In this document: piece after piece, positions 9,269 to 19,371 of the stretch
Layout of the letters: every line of letters starts with the position of its first letter
Position numbering within the stretch: the first letter of the stretch is position 1
NCBI RefSeq assembly: GCF_000718015.1
Contig: NZ_JODY01000043.1
Span: forward strand, 1 to 47,957
Length of the DNA stretch: 47,957 nt
DNA from: Streptomyces catenulae
GTDB lineage: Bacteria > Actinomycetota > Actinomycetes > Streptomycetales > Streptomycetaceae
Direction of reading: 5' to 3'
Notes under the pieces: model-generated
What the model was told of the DNA's origin: nothing
What the model saw: only the letters and a program-made list of their open reading frames with translations
Database searches by the model: none
Position numbers and translations under genes: made by a program

Positions 9269-9341
9269 TGCGCTCGGCAGGATTCGAACCTGCAACCTTC
9301 TGATCCGTAGTCAGATGCTCTATCCGTTAAGCTACGAGCGC
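9269..9341 (-). tRNA. tRNA-Arg (ACG), copy 2
   Basis: Same 73-nt sequence as copy 1, with anticodon ACG in a CTGA/TCAG stem context. On the minus strand its leader carries a small hairpin (9350-9369) and a plausible promoter: -10 TAATGT in the complement of 9388-9393, with a weak TTCGTG 17 bases upstream. Confidence 0.93.
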
Positions 9342-9560
9342 TCGGCTTTCCGGCAGCTTTTCTTGCCGGTCGGCGTTGCGTGGACAACATTACATGAACC
9401 GCGCCGGGACACGAAATCCATTGCCCGTACCGCCCCTGAGCTGCGGAAACGCCCCTGGATGGCGCGGCGGAAGACCGTCCGGTGACGCCCTCGGGAATGC
9501 GATGAAGATCGGCGTCGGGGACCGGCTTCCCCGCCTCTCCCCTTACGCATCCCCGTACGC

Positions 9561-9606
9561 AAAAACGCCTCCGGGCCCTTTCCCGCTGAGGGAAAGGGCC
9601 CGGAGG
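9561..9606 (-). terminator. Rho-independent terminator after tRNA-Ser
   Basis: A 17-bp perfect inverted repeat (9568-9584 with 9590-9606, loop GCTGA). On the minus strand it is followed by GCG and five T residues (9565-9561). It lies 7 bases past the tRNA 3' end. Confidence 0.9.
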
Positions 9607-9613
9607 TCGGACG

Positions 9614-9704
9614 CGGAGGCGGAGGGATTTGAACCCTCGATGGGGGGTAAGCCCCAAACCGCATTAGCAGTGCGGCGCCATAGACCGGACTAGGCGACGC
9701 CTCC
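9614..9704 (-). tRNA. tRNA-Ser (GCT)
   Basis: A 91-nt class II tRNA with a long variable arm. Acceptor stem is GGAGGCG/CGCCTCC with discriminator G, anticodon is GCT inside CACTGCTAATG, and T-loop is TTCAAAT. Confidence 0.93.
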
Positions 9705-9940
9705 ACACGCACCGGCGCGTGAGCGCCGCGGCGTGACCAGATGATGGCACAGCCAAGGGCGCTGTCACCAATCGCCCCCTACGGTACCCGGCGGGTGAGC
9801 CGTCGGGCAAAGACGTTCCTGCAGCGAAACGTCGGGGCGGGAGGCGCGTTAGTGGGGGTGGGGCCGGGTGCGGCGTGGCCGCGGGGTGCCCCGGTGGGTG
9901 CGTGCCGCGCGCCCGTTCCGCTCTCGCGTCTGGAGCCGTG

Positions 9941-10576
9941 ATGCCGTATCTCGGGAAGTCCCTGCTGACCGTCGTCGCCCCGGTGGTGGCCGCCGCGGCC
10001 ACGCTGGCGCTCGCCGCGCCCGCCGCCTCGGGTGCGCCGATCCCGCTGCCGCTGCCCGGGGAGCGCGCCGCGGCGCCGAACCCCACCGGTCCGGCCGGGG
10101 TCCTCGACCGTACGGGGCTGCGGCCGCCCACCGGCCACCGTCACCTGCGGGGCGTCGCCGGGCTGACCGGGCCGGTCACGCGGACGGACGGCACGGACCC
10201 GGACGGCACGGACGACACGGAGCGCGGGGCGGGGCGGCTGCGTCCGGCGGATCATCTGACGGTGACGGTGTCGCGGTCCGGTGCGGCGGGGGTCGACGGA
10301 CGGTACGAGCTGTTCTGCCACCCGGACGGCGGGAACCACTTCGACGCGGCGGGGGCGTGCGCGCGGCTGGACCGGATGACGCGGTGGGGCCAGGACACCT
10401 TCGCGGCCGTTCCGCAGGCGGCGAAGTGCACGATGATGTACGGCGGTCCGATCACCGCGCATGTCTCCGGTCACTGGGCCGGGCGGCCGGTGGATGCCGA
10501 GTTCCGGCGGACCAACGGCTGTGAGATCGCCCGCTGGGACCGGTTCGAGCCGCTGCTCCCGACGACCGGTTCATGA
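9941..10576 (+). CDS. SSI-type subtilisin inhibitor (secreted)
   Basis: A 211-residue exported proteinase inhibitor of the Streptomyces subtilisin inhibitor family (MEROPS I16). The signal peptide spans residues 1-32 (MPYLGKSLLTVV..., Ala-rich core). The inhibitor domain begins near 103 (DHLTVTVSRSG) and has the four family Cys (C126, C140, C163, C194). The reactive loop reads CTMMYGGP, against CPMVYDP in classical SSI, placing Met165 at P1. A Met P1 suits subtilisin-like enzymes. Between signal and inhibitor lies an Asp/Thr/Pro-rich extension of about 65 residues that classical SSI lacks. Start: ATG at 9941 with GGAG five bases upstream; the adjacent GTG at 9938 is in frame. Confidence 0.88.
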   Translation: MPYLGKSLLTVVAPVVAAAATLALAAPAASGAPIPLPLPGERAAAPNPTGPAGVLDRTGLRPPTGHRHLRGVAGLTGPVTRTDGTDPDGTDDTERGAGRLRPADHLTVTVSRSGAAGVDGRYELFCHPDGGNHFDAAGACARLDRMTRWGQDTFAAVPQAAKCTMMYGGPITAHVSGHWAGRPVDAEFRRTNGCEIARWDRFEPLLPTTGS

Positions 10577-10780
10577 CGCGATGCCCGAGCCCTTTCGTGG
10601 CGGAGTGGGCGGTCAGGTCAGGACGCGGGGCACATGTCGGGCGTGCGGCGAGTCGCGCACGGCCCGGACGGCACCTCCCCCTCATCCGCCTCGGCGTCCA
10701 CGGGAACTGCCCGTAGACTCCTGTCCAGCGGCCCGCCCAGCCGGGCCGGCACTGTGCGGTAACAGGGAGGAAGCGTCGTC

Positions 10781-13700
10781 GTGAGCAGCAGGCCATCCCG
10801 AGGCGCTGCTCGCCTCGCAGCCATACTGGACGCCCTTCCTGACGCCTTGTTGCTCGTCAACTGCAACGGCACGGTCGTCAACGCCAACACCATCGCCCTG
10901 GAGACGTTCGAGGCGCCCGGTACCGCCCTGGTGGGGCGCGGACTCCTCGATCTGCTGCCGTCGTTCGACTCCAAGCGGATCCCCGGTTCGATGCGGCGGC
11001 ACGACGCCGAGACCGAGGGCGGGCGGACGAAGCCGACGCGGATGGTGGCGCGCCGTACCGACGGCACCGAGCTGCTCGTCGAGGTGACCAGCGCCAATCT
11101 GGAGGACGGACGGACCCCGTACGAGTCGGCCTTCGAGGCGGCGTACGCGGATCACCGCAACGGCTACACCGGCAACGAGCTGCTGATGCTGGTGGTGCGG
11201 GATCTGACGGGGACGCTGGACACCGAGACGGAGCTGGCGCGGCAGCAGCGGCAGACCGAGATGATCCTGCGGGCCGCGGCCGAGGGTGTCGTGGGGGTGG
11301 ACGCGGACGGCAAGGTCGTGCTCGTCAATCCGTCGGCGGCGCAGATTCTCGGCTACCGGGCGAGTGAGCTGGGCGGCAAGGAGCTGCATCCGCTGATGCA
11401 TCACTCCCGGGCGGACGGTTCGCCGTTGCCGTGGGAGGAGACGCCGCTGGCGGACACCCTGCGGTCCGGGCGCAAGCACCGGGTGCGCGGGCAGGCGCTG
11501 TGGGCGAAGGACGGCAAGGCGGTCTCCGTCGATCTGACGACGGCTCCGGTGCGCGACGGCGATCAGCTGGTCGGCGCGGTGATGACGTTCACCGACCGGC
11601 GGCCGTACGACGCGCTGGCGGCGCGCCACACGCAGTTGCTGGCGGTGCTGGAGCAGGCGCTGCGCGGGCCGTTGGAGGAGCTGACCGGGGAGCTGCGGAC
11701 GCTGGCGTCCGACCCGGCGGGGCAGCTGTGGCCGGAGGCCAACCAGATCCTGCACCACCTCGCGGCCGGGCACGCGCGGATGACGACGCTGGTCGACAAC
11801 GTGCTCAGCTATCAGCGGCTGGACGCCGGGGCGGAGAAGCTGCGGCGCAAGAAGGTGAAGCTGGACGGCGTGGTGGCGGCCGGTGTGGAGGGCGCGATCG
11901 ATCTGATCGGTCCCGGTCGGGCGCAGTTCGCGGTGCATGCGCCGCCGATCGAGGCGACGGTCGACGCGGAGCGGGTGGCGCAGGCGCTGTCGCATCTGAT
12001 CGCGGATGTGGCGGGCGTCGACTCGACGGGCCGGATGCCGTCCGCGGAGGCGGCGGGTCAGGGCGCGGGCGGGCGCGGCCCGGTGGCCCAGGATTCGACG
12101 ATCGTGGTGGCCGCGGCGCGGCGCGGCGATGTCGTACGGATCGAGGTGCGTGGTCCGTACGCCGGTGGTGATCCGGTGCACGCGCCGATCGCGCGGGGCA
12201 TCGTGCGGCAGCACGGCGGGCTGATGCAGACCCACAAGGTGCCGGGTGGCCAGGGCGCGGGCGGCAGTGCCTGGGTGCTGGAGCTGCCGGTGGCGGCGGA
12301 CGGCACGGTGCCCGCGGGCGGCAGCCGGGCGCGGGAGGCGCAGGGCGACGGGACGACGGTGATGCCGGTCCCGGCGCAGCGGGCGCGCGGTACGGAGCAG
12401 TCCGGTGCGGACGCTCCGGCCGGGTCCGGTGGTTCGGACGGTGCCGGGCGGGCGCTCGGTGACGGTGCGGCGGCGGACGGCGGTTCCGGTGGGACCGGGG
12501 CCGGGCGGTCGGGCGACGGTGCGGAGGCGAGTGACGGTTCCGGACGGCGGCGGGCGCCGCAGCCGGACGGTGCGCCGGGTGCGCTCCCGGCGTTGCCCGG
12601 TGGTGCGGGTACGGGCGCGGCGCAGCTGACGCCGGTCGGGCATCCGGGGCAGCCGCAGCAGGCGCCGCCGCAGGGCATCGCGCAGCAGGGTTCCGGGCGG
12701 CGGGCGCGCCGGGCGCTGGCGGAGGCGCCGGAGCGCGCCGGTCAGCAGCAGGCGGCGGGCGGCGCGCGGTCGCCGTTCGCGCTGCCGCCGGCCGCCGCCG
12801 ACCAGGCGCCGGGTTCCGCCTCCGGGTCCGCGGGGTCGGCGCTTCCGGCGCTGCCCGCGGTGGCCGGGCAGGCGCCCGCGCAGGCCGAGGGGACCGGGCG
12901 GCGCCGGGCGCGGCGTCCGGTGGCGAACGGTCCGGCGCAGCCCGCCGAGGCCCCGGCGGGTCCGCCCGGGCTGGAACCGGCGGTCAACCCCGGGGTGCCG
13001 CAGGGTGAGTGGCAGGACGAGGGGACCGGCCGTCGGCGGGCCCGGCGGGCCGCGGCCGAGGAGCGGGCGGCGGCCGCGATGGCGGACTCCGAGACGTCCG
13101 GGATGTTCGTGGCGGGGCCCGAGGGGCTGGTGGCGCAGTCCGGCGAGGACGAGGCCGAGGGCGCTCCGGCGCCGGGCACCCCGGAGCAGCAGGGGCCGCA
13201 GCAGGGCCGTACGGGCGGCGGTAAGCACGGGCAGCACGGCCGTCCCGAGGAGTCGGGGCCGCAGCAGGCCCGCCCGGAGGCGCCGCAGCAGCGTCCGGCC
13301 CACGGCGGTCCCGTGCCGCCGCAGGGCGTGGGCCCGGTGCCGCCGCAGGGCGCCGGTCAGCAGCCGGTGCCGCCGCAGGCCCCGGGTCAACCGGTGCCGC
13401 CGCAGGGGCAGCCCGTGCCGCCGCAGGGTGCGCCGGTGCCGCCCGCCGAGCCGACGCGGGCGGCGCAGGGCAGCGCGCCCGGTGCCGTACCGGCAGACGG
13501 GGAGGCGCCCGCGCCGACCGGACGGCGGCGGGGGCGGCCCAGTCCTGCCGAGGCCGAGGCGGAGCAGCGGCCGGAGGAGGACGGCGCTCCCGGGCCGGGG
13601 CAGTCGCACGGCCGGGCGTTCAGCGTCCGCACGCTCGGGCAGGGCGTGCCGTTCGCGCAGCAGCTCGCCGATCCGCAGGGGCAGGGCGCGGCCGCCGGGG

Positions 13701-14698
13701 GCACGCCGCCCGGTGGTACCCCGGCCGCCGGTTCCGGTCGTCGCCGTAAGCTCGCCGCGCCGCAGGAGGGCGCGCGGGAGGCGGGCGCCGGGCGTCGGCA
13801 GGCCGCGCCGTCCGGGCAGGGCGCGCCGCAGCCGCATCTTCTGGACGCCGGTGAGGGCCGGGCGTTCGCGGTCTCCGCGCCGGACGAGGGCAGCGAGGGG
13901 CCGGAGCCGCTGGACGGGCCGAACGGCGCCGTGGAGGTGCTCGGTCCGCAGCAGCCGCCGATGGACGACGAGTTGCCGCCGGAGCCGCTGGACAATCCGC
14001 GGCGGCTGCTGGTCTGGCCGGCGCCGGACGTCTCCACCCAGCAGGCGCTCAGCGACCGCGGCTACCGCCCGGTGATCGTACACTCCCGCGAGGAGGTCGA
14101 CGCGCAGATCGCGGCGTACCCGGCCGCGCTCTTCGTCGATCCGCTGACCGGGCCGATCACCCGGACCGCGTTGCAGTCGCTGCGCCAGGCGGCGGGGGCG
14201 GCGGAGGTTCCGGTGCTGGTCACGGCCGGTCTGGGGCAGGCGACGCGGGAGGCCGCGTACGGCGCGGATCCGGCGGTGCTGTTGAAGGCGCTGGCGCCGC
14301 GGGACAGTGAGCAGCATCCGCCGCGGGTGCTGCTGATCGAGCAGAACGACGCGGTGGCCGGGGCGTTGACCGCCTCGCTGGAGCGGCGCGGGATGCAGGT
14401 GGCGCGGGCCGCGGCGGACAGCGACGCGGTCGCGGTGGCGCATCAGGTGCGGCCGAACCTGGTGGTGATGGACCTGATGCAGGTGCGTCGCCGCCGGGCC
14501 GGGATCGTCGACTGGCTGCGGTCGAACGGCCTGCTCGACCACACCCCGCTGGTCGTCTACACCTCCGTCGATCTCGACCCGGCGCAGCTGCCGACCCTCG
14601 CCAACGGTGAGACGGTGCTGTTCCTCGCCGAGCGTTCGACCAGCGCCGAGGTGCAGGCCCGGATCGTCGATCTGCTGGCGAAGATCGGGACGAATTAG
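10781..14698 (+). CDS. PAS / degenerate histidine-kinase / receiver hybrid protein, 1305 aa
   Basis: Order of parts: PAS-like segment (about 5-145), second PAS domain (about 155-275, AAAEGVVGVDADGKVVLVNP), dimerisation-like helices (about 276-350), ATPase-like region (about 360-500), a Pro/Gln/Gly-rich linker (about 505-1060), then two receiver-like domains (about 1068-1165 and 1185-1303). The H-box position reads EQALRGPL, so Gln292 replaces the phospho-accepting His. The N-box Asn is Asp409 and the DxGxG box is absent. The last receiver keeps a phosphorylatable Asp1231 and Thr1261 but has no evident Lys. The linker repeats TGRRRARR-like motifs about seven times. I infer a scaffold or sensor without kinase activity. 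GTG start with GGGAGGAAG about 8-10 bases upstream. It is monocistronic. Confidence 0.82.
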   Translation: MSSRPSRGAARLAAILDALPDALLLVNCNGTVVNANTIALETFEAPGTALVGRGLLDLLPSFDSKRIPGSMRRHDAETEGGRTKPTRMVARRTDGTELLVEVTSANLEDGRTPYESAFEAAYADHRNGYTGNELLMLVVRDLTGTLDTETELARQQRQTEMILRAAAEGVVGVDADGKVVLVNPSAAQILGYRASELGGKELHPLMHHSRADGSPLPWEETPLADTLRSGRKHRVRGQALWAKDGKAVSVDLTTAPVRDGDQLVGAVMTFTDRRPYDALAARHTQLLAVLEQALRGPLEELTGELRTLASDPAGQLWPEANQILHHLAAGHARMTTLVDNVLSYQRLDAGAEKLRRKKVKLDGVVAAGVEGAIDLIGPGRAQFAVHAPPIEATVDAERVAQALSHLIADVAGVDSTGRMPSAEAAGQGAGGRGPVAQDSTIVVAAARRGDVVRIEVRGPYAGGDPVHAPIARGIVRQHGGLMQTHKVPGGQGAGGSAWVLELPVAADGTVPAGGSRAREAQGDGTTVMPVPAQRARGTEQSGADAPAGSGGSDGAGRALGDGAAADGGSGGTGAGRSGDGAEASDGSGRRRAPQPDGAPGALPALPGGAGTGAAQLTPVGHPGQPQQAPPQGIAQQGSGRRARRALAEAPERAGQQQAAGGARSPFALPPAAADQAPGSASGSAGSALPALPAVAGQAPAQAEGTGRRRARRPVANGPAQPAEAPAGPPGLEPAVNPGVPQGEWQDEGTGRRRARRAAAEERAAAAMADSETSGMFVAGPEGLVAQSGEDEAEGAPAPGTPEQQGPQQGRTGGGKHGQHGRPEESGPQQARPEAPQQRPAHGGPVPPQGVGPVPPQGAGQQPVPPQAPGQPVPPQGQPVPPQGAPVPPAEPTRAAQGSAPGAVPADGEAPAPTGRRRGRPSPAEAEAEQRPEEDGAPGPGQSHGRAFSVRTLGQGVPFAQQLADPQGQGAAAGGTPPGGTPAAGSGRRRKLAAPQEGAREAGAGRRQAAPSGQGAPQPHLLDAGEGRAFAVSAPDEGSEGPEPLDGPNGAVEVLGPQQPPMDDELPPEPLDNPRRLLVWPAPDVSTQQALSDRGYRPVIVHSREEVDAQIAAYPAALFVDPLTGPITRTALQSLRQAAGAAEVPVLVTAGLGQATREAAYGADPAVLLKALAPRDSEQHPPRVLLIEQNDAVAGALTASLERRGMQVARAAADSDAVAVAHQVRPNLVVMDLMQVRRRRAGIVDWLRSNGLLDHTPLVVYTSVDLDPAQLPTLANGETVLFLAERSTSAEVQARIVDLLAKIGTN

Positions 14699-14705
14699 CG
14701 GCGGT

Positions 14706-14754
14706 ACGCACCGGAGCCCCCGCAGGGGAGATCCCTGCGGGGGCTCCGGTGCGT
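14706..14754. terminator. Bidirectional hairpin terminator
   Basis: A 22-bp perfect inverted repeat (14706-14727 with 14733-14754, loop GAGAT) in the 59-base gap between convergent genes ending at 14698 and 14758. It can stop transcription from both sides; no T-tract. Confidence 0.9.
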
Positions 14755-14757
14755 CGA

Positions 14758-16407
<1,650 letters not shown>

Positions 16408-16931
16408 CGGGTGCCTCCGCGTGGTACGGGCGCTGCTGCGGGCGCTTGTTACGGGCGAGTAGTGACGCTGGCTGCGATTCTCGGTCCGTACCGGGTGGTA
16501 TGTCACGTGCTCGGGGGTGTTCTTCGGGGCACATGGCCTGATGGGGCGGGTGCTCTTCGGAGTACGTGGCCGGATGGGGGTGGGTGAGGGCGGGGGGCCT
16601 ACCCGAGGGGGCGGCTTGCCCGAGGGGGCGGTCGGCCCGGGCGGGATGGCGTGCCCCGGGGGGGTGCCCCGGGCAGGGAGGCGTGCCCCGGGCAGGGAGG
16701 CGTGCCCCGGGCAGGGAGGCGTGCCCCGGGCGGGGAGGCGCCACCCCGGGCAGGACGTGCCCCCGGCAGGGCGGCGCCCCGAGGCGGGGGCAGGGCGCCG
16801 CAGCGTGCCTCGCGGCTCGTGGTGTGCGCCTCGTCCGCAGCCTGCCTCCCACGTCGTGGTGCGCGCCCCGTGGTGCGCACCTCGTCCTCGCGCCGCCTCC
16901 CGTCCCGCCGCGTCCGTTCCTCTCCTCGCCG
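16408..16931. repeat. Intergenic region with 19-bp tandem repeats
   Basis: No gene is credible in these 524 bases. Four tandem copies of a 19-bp unit (GTGCCCCGGGCAGGGAGGC) run from 16664 to 16739. Further upstream an imperfect direct repeat of about 32 bases (16517-16549 and 16551-16582) contains CTTCGGRG and TGGCCKGATGGG blocks. The rest is G-rich low-complexity sequence. Confidence 0.7.
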
Positions 16932-17672
16932 CTACTGCCGCTTGCCGATGACCGACCGGATCCACGTCAGCTGCTGGGATATCTCGCCCGCTCCGGCGAT
17001 CCGCTCGCGGTCGGAGGTGTCGAAGACGCCGAGGAGGGTTTCGGTGCCGTTCGGGGCGATGCTCATCACCGGGCCGCCGGAGTCGCCACCGGCGGGTACC
17101 CCGGTGACCTTCTCCATGCAGAAGTCGGTGCCGCCCGGCACGCTGAACCCGTCGCAGCGCGGGTCGTCGGGCCGGACGACCCGCAGGTCCGACTGCTTGA
17201 GCACCGGGGACTGGCAGGCGTTCTCGTCACCCGTGCAGGTGGCGCCCCACCCGTACTGGCGGACGCGCTGGCCCGGCTTCACCGGCGAGGTGGCGAGCCG
17301 TGCGGTGGGGATCGTCATCGGCGGGACCTTGACCAGCATCATGTCGGCCTCGGCGGCGCCCCGGCGGCCTCCGGGTACGGGGTGGACCGTGGTGCCCTTG
17401 GTCATGTCGAGGTTGCCGACGCGGAACGAGATCCGCTTGTCGGCGATCGGATCCGCGTGCTCGAAGAAGCAGTGCGAGGCGCCGATGATCCACTCCGGGT
17501 CGATCGCGGTGGCGGTGCACTCCGGCTTCCCGTCCACCAGCATCCGCACCGCCCACGGCCCGTACGTACTCGTCGACCCGCCGATGACGGCGGCGGCCGG
17601 TGTGGACGACATCAGCGCGCCCGTCACCAGCAGCAGCGCGGTCAGCAGGAGTACGCGTACTCGACGCACCAT
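16932..17672 (-). CDS. Secreted trypsin-like serine protease (S1 family)
   Basis: A 246-residue chymotrypsin-fold protease. The signal peptide (1-28) is followed directly by VIGGS, the mature trypsin N-terminus, so no separate propeptide is apparent. The triad is complete: His67 in GASHCFF, Asp110 in EADMMLVKV and Ser198 in AGGDSGGP. Seven Cys remain after the signal. ATG at 17672 follows GGGGAG at good distance. It is exported and probably degrades extracellular protein. The SSI gene of this window lies 6 kb away and inhibits subtilisin/trypsin-type enzymes, but no direct link is shown. It is single, on the minus strand upstream of the FadD gene and separated from it by the repeat region. 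Confidence 0.9.
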   Translation of the reverse strand: MVRRVRVLLLTALLLVTGALMSSTPAAAVIGGSTSTYGPWAVRMLVDGKPECTATAIDPEWIIGASHCFFEHADPIADKRISFRVGNLDMTKGTTVHPVPGGRRGAAEADMMLVKVPPMTIPTARLATSPVKPGQRVRQYGWGATCTGDENACQSPVLKQSDLRVVRPDDPRCDGFSVPGGTDFCMEKVTGVPAGGDSGGPVMSIAPNGTETLLGVFDTSDRERIAGAGEISQQLTWIRSVIGKRQ

Positions 17673-17743
17673 CCGGTTCAGCTCCCCTCACATCGCCGTC
17701 CGGCCGCGAGCCTGACGGCTCGGTGGCCTGGCGGCCGGTTGCC

Positions 17744-17796
17744 CGTACGGCAGTCGCCCGTACGGGAGTTGCTCGTACGGCGGGCTTGCCGTACGG
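17744..17796. repeat. CGTACGG tandem motif array
   Basis: The palindrome-like heptamer CGTACGG occurs four times at 15-16-base spacing (17744, 17759, 17774, 17790) in the gap upstream of the protease gene. It could be a decayed tandem repeat or a regulatory array. Confidence 0.6.
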
Positions 17797-17860
17797 CTGG
17801 TGAGAGGGCGTCAGGCGGTGTGGCGTTCCGTCCGGTCCGGCGTGGGCGGCGCCGGGGTGT

Positions 17861-18337
17861 TCAGCCGCTCGCCGCCGTGCTCGCCGCCACCGTGTTGCGC
17901 TGCCGCTGCCAGCGCAACAGCATCACGGCGGTGACGAACACCTGCGCCTCGTCGGCGAGTCCGGGCAGGTCGGCGGTGGCGCCGAGCTTGAACCCGGCGG
18001 CACAGGCGATCGAGCCGACCGGCTCGCCGTCCGCGCCCAGCAGTTCCTGGTTGCGACCGGCGAACGACGCGCGCCGGAACACGAACTCCTGCCCCGAGGC
18101 GCGCAGGCTCCAGTTACGGCGCCCGACGCGCTCCGCCGTCGCCACGCAGGTCCCCGCCTCGGTCAGCAACTCATAGGTGCCGCCGAACGCGTGCGCACGA
18201 ACGGTGTACTCCGCCCCACCCAGGCGGAAGCTCCCCTTCGACTGCCCCTTCCCCGACGTGAACGTCGTCAGCAGCTGTCCATCCCGACTCATCTCGTACC
18301 GACGAGGCCACGACCCCGCCCTCTCCGCAATCAACAT
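17861..18337 (-). CDS. Hypothetical protein, possibly LURP-one/Tubby-like
   Basis: A 158-residue protein starting MLIAERAGSWPRRYEMSRDG. Repeated short strands (LLTTFTSGKGQSKGSFRLGG, YTVRAHAFGGTYEL, WSLRASGQEFVFRR) give the look of a 12-stranded beta barrel of the LURP-one-related/scramblase group. The hydrophobic C-terminal stretch (VFVTAVMLLRWQRQR) fits the central helix or a peripheral membrane contact. This is an inference from pattern only. No catalytic residues are visible. It is transcribed alone on the minus strand, and the start is the first ATG of the open frame. Confidence 0.65.
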   Translation of the reverse strand: MLIAERAGSWPRRYEMSRDGQLLTTFTSGKGQSKGSFRLGGAEYTVRAHAFGGTYELLTEAGTCVATAERVGRRNWSLRASGQEFVFRRASFAGRNQELLGADGEPVGSIACAAGFKLGATADLPGLADEAQVFVTAVMLLRWQRQRNTVAASTAASG

Positions 18338-18453
18338 TCCCCCATCAGACCACCCGCGGGGCGGTCGCGACCCCTGGCATTTGTCATGGATCCACCCGGA
18401 GATTTGTCAGGGGCGGGGGCGCTCCGACTCCCGTGCGGTGGTCCCGCGAGGGG

Positions 18454-18813
18454 TCAGGCAGCCTTCTCGATCGCCTCGAAGATGTCCGCGTCCGTCTCCC
18501 GCTGCCACGCGGGCAGTTCGGGCCAGTCGGCGACGTACCCCGGCTTCGGGTCCGCGAAGTGCCGGTACATCTGCGCCGTCCAGCACACCGCGACGAACCG
18601 CCCCTTCTGCTCCCGCGAGAGCCGCGCAGCGGACCCGCCGCTCACCTCCAGAAGCTGCCTGACCTGCGCATACACCGCTCCGGCCGCCGCCCGTTCCCAC
18701 TCGGGCGTTCCTTCCCACGGCGTGACGTACCCGGCCTTCGGCTCCCCGGGAAAATGCCGCCGCACCCCGGCGATCCACGCCTCCCGAAACACACGCGCGC
18801 CTTCGGTCGCCAT
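18454..18813 (-). CDS. Hypothetical protein made of two repeated halves
   Basis: A 119-residue protein whose two halves are homologous. Half 1 contains REAWIAGVRRHFPGEPKAGY and WEGTPEWERAAA. Half 2 contains AVCWTAQMYRHFADPKPGYV and WPELPAWQRETD. The shared pattern is W-x(5)-RHF-x(3)-PK-x-GYV-x(2)-W-x(4)-W. I know no named domain with this pattern. It has no signal or membrane segment. It lies between the SLOG protein and the LURP-like protein on the same strand, with a 60-base gap to the former. Confidence 0.7.
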   Translation of the reverse strand: MATEGARVFREAWIAGVRRHFPGEPKAGYVTPWEGTPEWERAAAGAVYAQVRQLLEVSGGSAARLSREQKGRFVAVCWTAQMYRHFADPKPGYVADWPELPAWQRETDADIFEAIEKAA

Positions 18814-18873
18814 CGTTCGGTCCCCTTTCGTCGGGTCGGGGCGCGGGGCCCGCGCCCCCGTACGGGCCCGGGC

Positions 18874-19350
18874 CTAATCCCGCACCGCGCCCTCCGGCCA
18901 GACGGTCTCGACCGGTACGCCGGTACGCCGCGCGTGGGCCACCACGTCCGCGGTACCTCCGTAGCCACGGGCCGGTTGGCCGTCCCACACGGCGAGAAGC
19001 CTGTCGGCCAGGCCCACCAGGATCTCGCTGCCGCGCATGTGCGCCTCTTCCGTCGACTCGCGCAAACCGGTCCGGTGCACCGCCGCCGCGCGGGCAAGCA
19101 GCCCGTCGTACGTGGCGTGGTGCGACACGGGCAGCCCGGCACGGTACTCCTCGGCCGGAACGACCACCTCCAGTCGGCCACCGAGCGCGAGTACGGCTTC
19201 CGCGAACCAGGCATCGGGCCCGTCCGCGAGACACGAGACGCCACACAGCTCCCCCGCGTCGTACGCCGCCAACTCCGCCCGGAGAAGGGCCCGGACCTCC
19301 CGTTCGACGTCGGCGGAGAGGCCACGGTGACCGGTGATTCCCAGGATCAT
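18874..19350 (-). CDS. SLOG-superfamily nucleotide-binding protein
   Basis: A 158-residue Rossmann-like protein. The N-terminal MILGITGHRGL, the following SCLADGPDAWFAEAVLALGG and the C-terminal SEILVGLADRLLAVWDGQPARGYGGTAD match the layout of SLOG-fold proteins (DprA/YpsA/LOG relatives), which bind nucleotides or their derivatives. A hydrolase activity is not assured. ATG at 19350 has AAGGAAA 6 bases upstream. It begins 21 bases after the stop of the XRE regulator on the same strand, so the two are very likely one operon. A ligand-sensing or defence-related role is possible but not shown. Confidence 0.7.
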   Translation of the reverse strand: MILGITGHRGLSADVEREVRALLRAELAAYDAGELCGVSCLADGPDAWFAEAVLALGGRLEVVVPAEEYRAGLPVSHHATYDGLLARAAAVHRTGLRESTEEAHMRGSEILVGLADRLLAVWDGQPARGYGGTADVVAHARRTGVPVETVWPEGAVRD

Positions 19351-19371
19351 GATTGTTTCCTTCGATTCGAG

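Larger units (their letters stand above)
8881..9398 (-). repeat. Tandem duplication of a tRNA-Arg transcription unit
   Basis: The block at about 8881-9046 (terminator, tRNA, leader hairpin, TTACATGAA) is repeated at about 9230-9398, an offset of about 350 bases. The tRNA and terminator parts are nearly identical; leaders and spacers have diverged. Confidence 0.8.

Noticed and set aside
10682..14542. Minus-strand open frame of 1286 codons opposite the sensor gene
   Set aside because: Arg/Leu/Pro-rich shadow; the plus strand has PAS and receiver domains and a proper ribosome binding site.
16664..16739. CRISPR-like array
   Set aside because: The 19-bp units abut with no spacers, so it is a simple tandem repeat.
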